From Streptomyces abikoensis (GTDB lineage: Bacteria > Actinomycetota > Actinomycetes > Streptomycetales > Streptomycetaceae), in the NCBI RefSeq assembly GCF_014648775.1, contig NZ_BMRT01000002.1:620001-684000 (forward strand): a DNA stretch of 64,000 nt, given 5' to 3'. This document shows positions 1 to 8,306 of this stretch, one piece after another. The first letter of the stretch is position 1, and the number at the start of each line of letters is the position of its first letter. A model generated the notes under the pieces. It was not told the origin of the DNA. It did no database searches and saw only the letters and a program-made list of their open reading frames with translations. The position numbers and the translations under genes are program-made.

Positions 1-529
1 CGCGGAAGAGCTCGCGTTCGCCGAGTCGGTCCGCCAGCCGGAGCACGCCCTCGCGGATGGTGCGGTAGAACTGGCCGACCGAGGTCCAGCCGTCGTCCTC
101 GCGCACCGACGGGTGGCCGGGCGGCTCGGCCACGTACGCGGGCCGTTCGACGGCCAGGAAGGTCTCCAGCGCCTCGACGCCGAAGTGGCGCAGGGCGACG
201 GTGACGTCGTCCCTGCTGAAGGGCAGCCGGGCGGGGTAGGCGCTGACGAACCGCGAGTGGGCCACGAGGGGCCGGCCGCCGACCGCGTTGAGGAGGTTGG
301 CGACGAGCGTCATGTGGAGCATCTCCTCCAGCACCACGCTCCGGATGACGAAGAAGGCGGGGCGGTTGGTGCCCGCCCGCAGGGTGTGCATGGCGGTCAG
401 GTAGGGCGGGATGGTGAGGTGTTCCAGCGTCAGCGCGGCCTGGAGGAACATCTGGAGGTCCGCGCGGTCGCGCGGCACCCGGAACGGCGGCTCCGGCAGG
501 ACCGCACGCAAGGGCGCGGCCGCGGTCAT
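1..529 (-). CDS. Ferritin-like diiron protein (partial, runs off left edge)
   Basis: The 176 visible residues read as a ferritin-like four-helix protein of the type related to iminophenyl-pyruvate dimer synthase (VioB/RebD N-terminal region, PF12902). Visible are a first helix with LTLEHLTIPPYL and a second with LEEMLHMTLVANLLN; the Glu and the ExxH pattern are candidate iron ligands. A later segment, VGQFYRTIREGVLRL, also fits the family. The start ATG overlaps the stop of the upstream GMC oxidoreductase (ATGA, 526-529), so the two are translationally coupled. The family binds iron in known members; the substrate here is unknown. The C-terminus lies outside the window. The family call is fairly sure; the role is inferred only from the operon. 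Confidence 0.75.
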   Translation of the reverse strand, partial: MTAAAPLRAVLPEPPFRVPRDRADLQMFLQAALTLEHLTIPPYLTAMHTLRAGTNRPAFFVIRSVVLEEMLHMTLVANLLNAVGGRPLVAHSRFVSAYPARLPFSRDDVTVALRHFGVEALETFLAVERPAYVAEPPGHPSVREDDGWTSVGQFYRTIREGVLRLADRLGERELFR

Positions 530-2397
530 GACGATCCTCCCGGCTGCCGGACGACCAGGGGCCGGCGCAGCTCCGCGAGGTCGCGGTCGACGGCCTCGGC
601 GCTGCGCAGTGCGAGCGCGGCCATGGTGAGCGAGGGGTTGGAGGTGCCGACGGAGGGCATGCTGCCGCAGCCGACGGCGTAGAGGTTGGGGTGGTCCCAG
701 CAGCGCTGCCACGGGTCGACCACGGATGTCGCGGGCGAGTCCCCCATGACGTGGGTGCCGGCCGCGTGGCCCGCACCCTGGAAGACGTAGTCGCGCCCTT
801 CGAAGCGGTACCAGCCGGGCGCGGCGGGCCCCGGCGCGTACGCGGTCCGGTCGTCGGCGCCCAGCAGGGCGAAGAGGCGGGCGGAGACGGCCCTGGCGGC
901 GGCGATGCCGCGTTTGACGTGCTCGGAGAGGTCGTAGGTGAGGACGGGCCGGGGATTGCCGAGCGCGTCGCGGTGGCGGGGGTCGAGGGTGACGCGGTTG
1001 CGGCTCTCGGCGTCCTGTTCCATGGCGAACTGGAGGCACAGCTGGCGGCCGACCTCGTGGCCCAGCGTCTCGCGCAGCGCGGTGCCGAAGAGGCCCGCGC
1101 CGCGCGGCGCCCCGGGCTCGGCCCCGATGCCGAGGAGGCGGGCGACGTCGCTCGCCGGGGCGCCGGTGGGCCAGCTCCAGCCCCAGTTGGCGATCTCCAC
1201 GCGGAAGGGGGCGCGGGCGCGCCGGGCGGGCCCGGTGCGGAAGCACTCCAGGCCGGAGGTGGAGCCGGGGCCCCGGAACGGGCCGACGGGACGGTTCAGC
1301 AGGCCCCAGGTGAGCAGCGTGGGATGGTCCATCAGGTTCCGTCCCACCTGGTCGCTGCTGTTGGCGAGCCCGGAGAGGAGCAGCAGCCGGGCGTTCTCGA
1401 CGGCGTGGGCGGCGAGGACGACGACGTCCGCCTCGGCGGTGCGGGTGGTGTGCGCGGGGGCGGCGGGATCGTCGTAGCGCTGGTACTCGACGCCGAGGAC
1501 GCGCCCGTCGCCCGCGACGAGCACCCGGTTGACCACGGCGCGGGCGCGGAGGGTGACCCGGTGGCTCCAGGCGGCCTGGGTCTTGCGGGCGTCGTACTTG
1601 GCCTGGACGGGGCAGATGGGGACGCAGGAGGCGTTGCCGACGCACCGCTCGCCGTAGTTCGGCAGGCCGGTGGCGCCCGCGGGACGGTAGTGGTCGTGGC
1701 GCGGGTCGGGGGTGCCGTTGCGGGCGTGCGGGGTGGTGACCACGCGCAGGACGGTCCCGGGTCCGTCGGGCGTCTCCCGGAGGGGCACGCCGTCGAGGCG
1801 GGCGGCGAGGAGCCGGTCGAGGTGGCTGCGGGGGATCGCGCGCATCGGGTAGGCGTAGCCGGGCGGGAAGGGCAGGCCGATCGCTTCGCGCTGCTCGTCG
1901 GCGTCCCCGGCGGCGCCCAGGGCGTGTTCGGCGGCCCGGTAGTGGGGTTCCAGGTCGGCGTAGCCGAGGGGCCAGTCGCGTCCGTAGCCGTAGTCGGCGC
2001 GCACGGCGAAGTCGTCCGGGTGCATCCGGGGCACCAGGCCCATCCAGTGGAGGGTGGTGCCGCCGCAGGCGCGCAGGTAGTCGCTGGCGTAGGGCAGGGG
2101 GCCGTCCTGGAGGAAGTAGCCGTGGGCCCGGTAGCCGCCGGACGGCAGGCCCTCCAGGTCGAGGACGTCCGGGGAGGGGGCGGCGGCGTTGGGCCGGTAG
2201 GGCGCGTTGGGCACCTTCGCGAGGGCCGCGTAGTAGGTGTTCAGGGCGTCGAGGTGGCCCGGCCAGGTGTCCAGGGTGCGGGTGCCGGCCTCCAGGACGA
2301 GGACGCGTCGGCCGCGGTCGCCCAGGTGTTTCGCGACGAGGGAGCCGGCGAGCCCGGCGCCGACGACGATGACGTCGTGGCGGTCCCCGGCGGTCAT
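526..2397 (-). CDS. GMC-family FAD-dependent oxidoreductase
   Basis: A 623-residue glucose-methanol-choline oxidoreductase. The N-terminus has the FAD-binding Rossmann motif DVIVVGAGLAGSLVAKHL. A cysteine-rich stretch (CVGNASCVPICP) around the middle is typical of bacterial three-subunit sugar and alcohol dehydrogenases rather than of fungal oxidases. The C-terminal HAAGTHVMG and GTSNPSLTMAALALR segments carry the usual catalytic His region and the FAD-closing motif. It likely oxidises a sugar, polyol or alcohol. The start overlaps the stop of the small subunit gene (ATGA, 2394-2397), and its own stop overlaps the ferritin-like gene, so the three are one coupled unit. No signal peptide is seen, so a cytoplasmic location or export with a partner is possible. 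Confidence 0.9.
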   Translation of the reverse strand: MTAGDRHDVIVVGAGLAGSLVAKHLGDRGRRVLVLEAGTRTLDTWPGHLDALNTYYAALAKVPNAPYRPNAAAPSPDVLDLEGLPSGGYRAHGYFLQDGPLPYASDYLRACGGTTLHWMGLVPRMHPDDFAVRADYGYGRDWPLGYADLEPHYRAAEHALGAAGDADEQREAIGLPFPPGYAYPMRAIPRSHLDRLLAARLDGVPLRETPDGPGTVLRVVTTPHARNGTPDPRHDHYRPAGATGLPNYGERCVGNASCVPICPVQAKYDARKTQAAWSHRVTLRARAVVNRVLVAGDGRVLGVEYQRYDDPAAPAHTTRTAEADVVVLAAHAVENARLLLLSGLANSSDQVGRNLMDHPTLLTWGLLNRPVGPFRGPGSTSGLECFRTGPARRARAPFRVEIANWGWSWPTGAPASDVARLLGIGAEPGAPRGAGLFGTALRETLGHEVGRQLCLQFAMEQDAESRNRVTLDPRHRDALGNPRPVLTYDLSEHVKRGIAAARAVSARLFALLGADDRTAYAPGPAAPGWYRFEGRDYVFQGAGHAAGTHVMGDSPATSVVDPWQRCWDHPNLYAVGCGSMPSVGTSNPSLTMAALALRSAEAVDRDLAELRRPLVVRQPGGSS

Positions 2398-2891
2398 GCC
2401 ACGTCCCCCGCCGCGCGGTCCGGGGTTCCGGGGGGCGGGTCGGCCCAGGTGCCGAAGCCCGGGGGCCGGGCGCCCGGCGGGTGGCCGTGGAAGGTCCGCC
2501 AGGCCAGGCCCTCGGTCCAGGCCTCGGGCGAGACGACGAAGGCGGTGTTGGGTGTCCCGCGGCCGAGCGCCGCGTGCGTGGCGCGGGCCAGGGAGGGCCA
2601 GACGCCCAGGTACCACAGGTGGGTGATGGCCCGGGCGATGTCGCGCGAGACCTCGTCGGCGAGGGCCCCGGGGTCGCCCCCCGCCGCCGCCAGGTCGTCG
2701 AGGAAGCGGCCCACGGCCGCCCGGCCCAGCTGTTCGAGGGTGGTGTCGTGGTACAGCCGGACCATGCCGGTGCCCCGGAGGTCGAATTCGTCGAAGCCGG
2801 TGAGGCGTACGGACAGTTCGACGAACCCGGCGCACTCCGGGGGCGCTCCGGGTGGTTCGTGCGCTGTTGTCGCAGGGTGCTGGGTGTCCAT
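2394..2891 (-). CDS. Small subunit of FAD-dependent dehydrogenase (FAD-SLDH / gluconate dehydrogenase subunit 3-like)
   Basis: A 165-residue protein resembling the small subunit of GMC-type membrane or periplasmic dehydrogenases such as sorbitol or fructose dehydrogenase. Supporting segments are FVELSVRLTGF near the start, ITHLWYLGVWP in the middle and a C-terminal WRTFHGHPPGARPPGFGTW. In known family members this subunit assists or exports the FAD subunit, but here neither a twin-arginine motif nor a hydrophobic signal is obvious. It is the first gene of the coupled set and is followed by the GMC gene with an ATGA overlap. I chose the ATG at 2891 because the upstream codons look non-coding. 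The assignment rests on a short pattern match plus context. Confidence 0.65.
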   Translation of the reverse strand: MDTQHPATTAHEPPGAPPECAGFVELSVRLTGFDEFDLRGTGMVRLYHDTTLEQLGRAAVGRFLDDLAAAGGDPGALADEVSRDIARAITHLWYLGVWPSLARATHAALGRGTPNTAFVVSPEAWTEGLAWRTFHGHPPGARPPGFGTWADPPPGTPDRAAGDVA

Positions 2892-3009
2892 CCGTACTCC
2901 CCCCGTCGGTACGCCTGCCGCATTTCTAGCGGAGCGTCCGCAATGGGCGGAAGAGGGCTGAACGCCCTTCGTGCTCCCGGACGTTGCCCGGGGGCACACC
3001 CGTGGTTCC

Positions 3010-3951
3010 TCAGCGTCGTACGAGGTCGCTGGGGTCGGTGTTGGCGCCGCAGACGACCACGGCCACGCGCTCGCCCTCGGCGGGCGCGTACGCGGCGTCC
3101 GCTCCCCCGGCCAGGGCGGCGAGGGCGGTGGCGGCGGCGTGTTCGACGGCCAGCCTGCGGTCGTCCCAGAGGGCCTGGCGGGCGCGGACGATCGCGGTGT
3201 CGGGCACCAGCACGGAGCGCACGTCGGCGTCCCGGGCGATGGCCAGGGCGGTGCGGGAGGCCCGGCGGGCGCCGAGCGCGTCGGCGGCGACGGAGTCGAC
3301 GGGCACGTCGACGACCCGGCCGGCCTCCAGCGCGGCGTTCAGCGCGCGGCAGCCCTCGGGCTCGACGGCGACCGTCCGCACGCCGTGGTGGCGCGCGGCG
3401 GTGGCGACACCGGAGAACAGCCCGCCGCCGCCGACCGCCACGACCACGGTGTCCAGCCCGGGCACCCGCTCCCGGATCTCGTCGACGAGCGTGCCCGCGC
3501 CGGCCGCGATCAGCGGGTGGTCGTAGGCGTGGCTGGCCAGGGCGCCGGTGGTCGCGGCGAACTCCTCACAGGCCGCCAGCGCCTCGGCGTACTCGGCGCC
3601 CACCAGGCGGACGTCCGCGCCGTAGCCGCGCAGCTTGGCGACCTTGACGTGGGGGGCGTTCTCGGGCAGGAAGACCGTGGCCCGCACCCCCTGGAGCCGG
3701 GCGGCCCACGCGCAGGCCAGCCCGGCGTTGCCACCGGAGGCGATGGTCACGCCGGCCTCGGGCAGCGTCCCGGCCTCGCGGTGGGCGGCGAGGAAGTTGC
3801 AGGCGCCGCGCGCCTTGAAGGAGCCGGTGTGCTGCATGTGTTCCAGGGCCAGCCACACGCCGCCGTCGCCCTCGACGACGGTGACCGGCCGGGTCCGCCC
3901 GGCCAGCCGGTCGGCAGCCCGCTTGACGTCGTCATAGGTGAGATCGCACAC
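3010..3951 (-). CDS. PLP-dependent threonine/serine dehydratase
   Basis: A 313-residue fold type II PLP enzyme. The PLP lysine lies in HTGSFKARGA (about Lys46); SGGNAGLACA and the glycine loop VGGGGLFSGV bind the phosphate. This matches serine/threonine ammonia-lyases, which turn threonine into 2-oxobutanoate and ammonia; there is no C-terminal ACT regulatory domain, so it is the short, catabolic or racemase-like class. The start is taken as GTG at 3951 because GAAGGAG lies seven bases upstream, giving the usual family length; an ATG at 4083 would add 44 unlikely residues. It stands alone between the dehydrogenase set and the Hyc-like operon. Substrate choice between Thr, Ser and related hydroxy-amino acids cannot be settled by eye. 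Confidence 0.85.
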   Translation of the reverse strand: MCDLTYDDVKRAADRLAGRTRPVTVVEGDGGVWLALEHMQHTGSFKARGACNFLAAHREAGTLPEAGVTIASGGNAGLACAWAARLQGVRATVFLPENAPHVKVAKLRGYGADVRLVGAEYAEALAACEEFAATTGALASHAYDHPLIAAGAGTLVDEIRERVPGLDTVVVAVGGGGLFSGVATAARHHGVRTVAVEPEGCRALNAALEAGRVVDVPVDSVAADALGARRASRTALAIARDADVRSVLVPDTAIVRARQALWDDRRLAVEHAAATALAALAGGADAAYAPAEGERVAVVVCGANTDPSDLVRR

Positions 3952-4104
3952 GCCCCTGCTCCTTCGAATGAACGGATCACTCCACGGTACGGGATCGTTT
4001 CCGTTGGCGTCCCGGCCGGACGGCCCTACTTTCACCGGCTGTTCACGGGGTATGGGGTCTGACGCGGGCTCAGCGGCCGTCATCGCGGGCCCAGCGGCCG
4101 TTGT

Positions 4105-5637
4105 TCAGAGATCGTTGCCCGCGTAGGAGAGGTTGAAGCTCTTGTTGGCCAGCGGGAAGTCCGGGACGATCGTGTCCGCCAGGGCGACCGGGAGCGCCGG
4201 CCAATTGAGGAACGACGGGTCGACGATCTTCACACGGGTCAGCACCGGGCCCGGGACGAGCTCGACGCGGGTGGCGATCGTGCCCCGCCAGCCCTCGACG
4301 AGCCCCACGCCCGAGCGGGGGCCGGGGGCCGCCGGGCCCGGCTCCGGTGGCACGGCCACGGCGCGGCCGGGGGCGAGGCCGTCCGCGAGGTGTTCGAGGA
4401 GCGCCAGCGAGGTGTCGGCCTCCTCCGCCCGGACCAGGAACCGGGCCAGCACGTCGCCGCCGGAGTGGACCGGGACGCGCAGCGCGGGGCCGTAGTCGCA
4501 CAGCGGGTGGGCGAGGCGGGCGTCGGCGGCCAGGCCGCTGGCCCGTGCCACATAGCCCAGGCAGCCCAGGTCCCGGACGGCCGCAGTGGTGAGCCGGGCC
4601 GTGCCCGTGAAGCGGTCGCGGACGGTGGTGTGGCCCAGGGCCAGCTCCACGATCGAGCCGATGTCCTCGCCGAGCGCCCGCAGCCGCCCCGGGCGGGGCA
4701 CGGACCGCAGCTCGGCGCCGCCGAGGACGACGCCGCCGCGCAGCAGCCGGTGCCCGGTGACCTCCCGGTTGAGCCTCAGCAGCTCCTCCCGGACGCGCTG
4801 GGCCTGGGCGTTGAGCACGCCGTGGCCGACGTCGTTGCACAGCGCGCCCAGGTCGGCGACGTGGTTGTGGAGCCGTTCGAGCTCCAGGAGCAGCGCCCGC
4901 GCGCGGCGGGCGGTGCCGGAGACGCGGACGTCGAGGGCCTCCTCCACGGCCAGGCAGTAGGCCAGCGCGTGTCCCACGGCGGTGTCGCCGCTGACGCGCT
5001 CGGCCAGCGGCAGCCCGCGCCCGGGGGTGCGGCCCTCGAAGAGCTTCTCGACGCCCTTGTGGGTGAACCACAGCCGGGCCTTCAGCTTGATGATGGTCTC
5101 CCCGACCACGGAGAACCGGAAGTGGCCGGGCTCGATCAGCCCGGCGTGCACCGGCCCGACCGGGATCTCGTAGACGCCGTCGCCCTCGACCTCCAGGAAG
5201 GGGTACGGCCCTTCGGGCTCGGCGAAGGGCGGGGGCGGTCCGGCGTCCGGGCTCATCGGGTACCAGCCGCGCGGCCAGTGGAAGTGCCGCACGAGCCGGT
5301 GGGGCAGCGGGTGGTCCCGGGGGACGATGCCGTACAGGTCGCGCATCTCCCGCTCGAAGCGTCCCCCGGGGAAGGACAGCCGGGCCAGCGTGGGCAGTTC
5401 CGGCGCGTCGGGGTCGAGGCGCACGTGCAGCTCCGTGCGGGTGTCGGGCGGGCCGGAGACGAAGAGGTGGACGACCCGTACGGCGCGGTCGCGGTCGCCG
5501 TGGGCGGGGTCGTGGTGGGCGGCGACCAGGGCGAGGCGGTGGCCCGCGCGCAGCAGCGCGGCGAAGCGCCCGGGCAGTTCGGCGGCGTCGGTGACGGTGA
5601 CGGTCCGCGACCCGGTGGCCGTGTCGGGGGACTCCAT
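4105..5637 (-). CDS. hycE: Complex I / hydrogenase-4-like large subunit (NuoC-NuoD fusion type) lacking NiFe ligands
   Basis: A 510-residue homologue of HycE/HyfG: an N-terminal NuoC-like domain (to about residue 150, with FEREMRDLYGIVPRDHPLPHR) followed by the NuoD/hydrogenase large-subunit domain (GPVHAGLIEPGHFRFSVVGE). In true group 4 hydrogenases four cysteines bind Ni-Fe. Here the first motif reads ERVSGDTAVGHA where HycE has RVCGIC, and the C-terminal one reads FNLSYAGNDL where HycE has DPCYSC, so all four are lost. It should therefore not make or use H2. It is the last gene of a six-gene minus-strand operon, in the same order as M. tuberculosis Rv0082-Rv0087. The complex probably couples an unknown redox reaction to ion translocation. 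Confidence 0.85.
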   Translation of the reverse strand: MESPDTATGSRTVTVTDAAELPGRFAALLRAGHRLALVAAHHDPAHGDRDRAVRVVHLFVSGPPDTRTELHVRLDPDAPELPTLARLSFPGGRFEREMRDLYGIVPRDHPLPHRLVRHFHWPRGWYPMSPDAGPPPPFAEPEGPYPFLEVEGDGVYEIPVGPVHAGLIEPGHFRFSVVGETIIKLKARLWFTHKGVEKLFEGRTPGRGLPLAERVSGDTAVGHALAYCLAVEEALDVRVSGTARRARALLLELERLHNHVADLGALCNDVGHGVLNAQAQRVREELLRLNREVTGHRLLRGGVVLGGAELRSVPRPGRLRALGEDIGSIVELALGHTTVRDRFTGTARLTTAAVRDLGCLGYVARASGLAADARLAHPLCDYGPALRVPVHSGGDVLARFLVRAEEADTSLALLEHLADGLAPGRAVAVPPEPGPAAPGPRSGVGLVEGWRGTIATRVELVPGPVLTRVKIVDPSFLNWPALPVALADTIVPDFPLANKSFNLSYAGNDL

Positions 5638-5640
5638 GGC

Positions 5641-7518
5641 TCACCGCCCTCCGACGATCGCCGCGGCGTCGGCCAGCAGCCCCGTGAGCGGCCCGGTGCT
5701 CACGCCGAGGGCCGCGCACAGCACCAGCCCGCCGGCCAGCGGGACCGCCTCCGCGACGGGCAGCCGCGCGGGCGGGCCCGGCAGGGGCGGTGGGCCCAGC
5801 AGCATCCGGGCCGCCCGGGCGCCCAGCGCGGCGAACGCGACCAGCAGCAGGATCAGGACGACGCCCATGACCGCGCCCATGCCGGCCGCGAACCCGGCCC
5901 GTACGAGCCCCAGTTCGGCGGCGAACAGCCCGAACGGCGGCAGCCCCAGCAGGGCCAGCACGGCCAGCGCGAACAGGGCGCCCGCCCCGGGCGCCTGGGC
6001 CAGCAGCCCGCGCACCCGGCCGATGCGGCTGGTGTCGCGCAGCCGCAGCACGTGCCCGGCCGCACGGAAGGCGACGGTCTTGGCCAGGCCGTGCCCCGTG
6101 ATGTGCAGCAGCATCGCGGAGGCCGCGAGCGGGCCGCCGACGGCGGCACCGAGGGCGATCAGGCTCATGTGCTCCATGCTCGAATAGGCCAGCATCCGCT
6201 GGTGGTCGCGCTGGGCCAGCAGCAGCGCGGCGGCCAGCGCGAGGGTGAGCAGGGCCGTCGCGGTGAGCAGGGTGCGCGTCCAGCCGGGGCCGAGGGCGGC
6301 GTCCGCGATCACCTTGTAGCGCAGCAGGGCGGTGAAGGCGACGGAGGACAGCACCCCGGACATCAGCGCGGAGACGGGCGCGGGCGCCTGGCCGTAGGCG
6401 TCGGGGAGCCAGGCGTGCAGCGGGGCGAGCCCGGCCTTGGCGCCGAAGCCGAGGACGACCAGGCCGGTGCCCAGCCGGGTGACGGCCGGGTCGAGCTCCC
6501 CGGCCCGGGCGGCGAGGGCCGGCCAGTCCAGCGCCGACGCCTCGGGGATCCCGGCGCGGCGGGCCGCGTAGTAGAGGAGCACGGTGCCCAGGAAGGCCAG
6601 GGCGATGCCTGCCGAACAGATCAGCACGTACTTCCAGGCGGCCTCGACGGAGGCCCGGGTGCGGCGGTGGCCGACCAGGAAGGCGGTGAGGATCGTGGTC
6701 GCCTCGATGGCGATCCAGACGATCCCGAGGTTGGCGGCGAGCACGGCGGTGGCGAGCGTGCCGAGGAAGGCGTGGACCAGGGCGTGGTAGCGCCGGGCGG
6801 TCCGGGCCTCGGGCCCGGACGCCGCGCACGCCAGGACGGCCACGGCGCCGACCGTCAGCAGCATCCACACGCCGAGCGCGTCGGCGCGCAGCCCGTACGC
6901 GGCGACGGGCCCGTGCCGGGTGACGGTCCGGGCGAGCGCGACGGCGCAGGCGAGGACGGTGAGGGGGGAGACGAGCGCGAGCCACGGGGTGACGGCGCGT
7001 GGGATTCTCCCCCGGCCCGCCTCCTCACCGGACCGGGGCGCCGCCCCGGACCCCGACGGGTCCTGGCCCACGGGGCCCGGGCCGGGGACCCGCCGCCACC
7101 GGCGGGGGCGCGGGCCGGGCCCCGGCCCCGGCCCCGGGGGTGCGGATGCCGTCCGGCCCGGTCGGCGCCCCCGCGCCGGCGTCCCGGGCGGAGCGCCCGG
7201 GAGGATGCCGGTGGCGGGGTCGCCGCCGGGCCCGGACGTGCGCGGCACGCGCCGACCGGGGGCCTCGGCGGGCTCCGGGGGGCCGGGGGCGGAGCCCCCG
7301 GTCTCGGGAAGGGACGGGCCGGGGGTGGAAGCCACCGCACCCGCGCCCACCCGTACGCGCCGGGGTGCCGCCCCGCGCTGCCGTGGCGGCCGCGCCGTGC
7401 CCGCCACGGCGGCCCGCCGTCTCCGCGCCCCCGCCAGGGCGAACGCGCCCGCCACCGCGAACGGCACCCCCACCGGCGCGGTCAGCAGCAGCACACAGGT
7501 CGTGGAGTGCGTCGTCAT
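5641..7518 (-). CDS. hycQ: Proton-translocating antiporter-like subunit (HyfF/HycQ type)
   Basis: A 625-residue polytopic membrane protein of the NuoN/HyfF family. Family motifs include FGAKAGLAPLHAWLPDAYG, the following PVSALMSGVLSSVAF and AYSSMEHMSLIALGA; charged residues within these helices carry protons in complex I. It is three bases upstream of the large subunit gene and its ATG overlaps the stop of the HyfE-like gene (ATGA, 7515-7518). Odd feature: after the first membrane helix (about residues 8-30) there is a 140-residue insertion (about 31-174) rich in Pro, Gly, Arg and Ala that ordinary HyfF proteins do not have. It is predicted to be a disordered loop. Confidence 0.85.
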   Translation of the reverse strand: MTTHSTTCVLLLTAPVGVPFAVAGAFALAGARRRRAAVAGTARPPRQRGAAPRRVRVGAGAVASTPGPSLPETGGSAPGPPEPAEAPGRRVPRTSGPGGDPATGILPGAPPGTPARGRRPGRTASAPPGPGPGPGPRPRRWRRVPGPGPVGQDPSGSGAAPRSGEEAGRGRIPRAVTPWLALVSPLTVLACAVALARTVTRHGPVAAYGLRADALGVWMLLTVGAVAVLACAASGPEARTARRYHALVHAFLGTLATAVLAANLGIVWIAIEATTILTAFLVGHRRTRASVEAAWKYVLICSAGIALAFLGTVLLYYAARRAGIPEASALDWPALAARAGELDPAVTRLGTGLVVLGFGAKAGLAPLHAWLPDAYGQAPAPVSALMSGVLSSVAFTALLRYKVIADAALGPGWTRTLLTATALLTLALAAALLLAQRDHQRMLAYSSMEHMSLIALGAAVGGPLAASAMLLHITGHGLAKTVAFRAAGHVLRLRDTSRIGRVRGLLAQAPGAGALFALAVLALLGLPPFGLFAAELGLVRAGFAAGMGAVMGVVLILLLVAFAALGARAARMLLGPPPLPGPPARLPVAEAVPLAGGLVLCAALGVSTGPLTGLLADAAAIVGGR

Positions 7519-8300
7519 CGGTCGCAGAGCTCCCGCAGGTCGTCGATGCCGGTCCCGCCGAAGGCGGCCCGCATCCGGGTGGTGAGGATGCCCAGCACGA
7601 GCACCGCGAGGAGCACGTCGAAGGACACGCCGAGCTCGACGATGAGGGGGACCCCGGAGGCGGCCAGGAACGCGGTGGCGGTGATGCCGTTGTCGAGCAG
7701 CAGGAAGCCGACCACCTGGGCCAGGGCGCGCCGCCGGGTGACCAGGACGAAGAAGCCGATGAGGACGACGGCCAGGCCGACCGGCAGGGCGCGGGTGGCG
7801 GGCGTGGGGTGGAGGGCCACCAGGGGCCTGGCGACGGCGTAGGCGAGGAGGGTCAGCAGGGCCGCGCTCAGCAGGGAGGCGGCGACGTTGACGAGCGGCT
7901 GCGTCTCGCGGGCCTCGCTCACGTCCTCCGCGTAGTGGTGACCCGTGCCCCCGGCCCTGCCCCCGCTCCCGGCCGTGCTCCCGGCCTCGCTCCCGGACGC
8001 ACCCCCGCCCGCGTCACCGGCGAGCGGCGCGGGGCCGGTCGCGACGGCGGTCAGGGCACGCCGCATCAGCAGGGGCAGCAGCCCGGCGCGCAGCAGGCCG
8101 ATGCCGACGGCGACCGCGAGCAGCTCCCAGCGGCTGTCGTGCCCGTCGAGGAGGGCGGCGATCCCGGCGAGGGCCACGCCCTGGAGGGCGAACGCCCGGA
8201 CGATCGAGGCGAGCTGGCGCAGCCAGAGCACCACGACGGCGGCCAGCAGGAAGGCGCCGCAGACCAGGTCGAGGAGCTGGGCGTGGAGGGTGCCGGGCAC
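7515..8300 (-). CDS. hycP: Hydrogenase-4 component E-like membrane subunit (HyfE/HycP type)
   Basis: A 261-residue, mostly hydrophobic protein starting with GTG at 8300. It matches HyfE, the small NuoK-related subunit of hydrogenase-4-type complexes: paired helices at the start (LLDLVCGAFLLAAVVVLWLRQ) and a terminal block with LGVSFDVLLAVLVLGILTTR followed by a FGGTGIDDLRELCDR tail. Between the third and fourth helices it carries a Gly/Ser/Ala-rich stretch (about residues 90-120) that looks like a lineage-specific loop. It overlaps the next gene by ATGA and lies six bases after the HyfC-like gene, so it is inside the same transcript. Confidence 0.85.
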   Translation of the reverse strand: MPGTLHAQLLDLVCGAFLLAAVVVLWLRQLASIVRAFALQGVALAGIAALLDGHDSRWELLAVAVGIGLLRAGLLPLLMRRALTAVATGPAPLAGDAGGGASGSEAGSTAGSGGRAGGTGHHYAEDVSEARETQPLVNVAASLLSAALLTLLAYAVARPLVALHPTPATRALPVGLAVVLIGFFVLVTRRRALAQVVGFLLLDNGITATAFLAASGVPLIVELGVSFDVLLAVLVLGILTTRMRAAFGGTGIDDLRELCDR

Positions 8301-8306
8301 GGCTCG

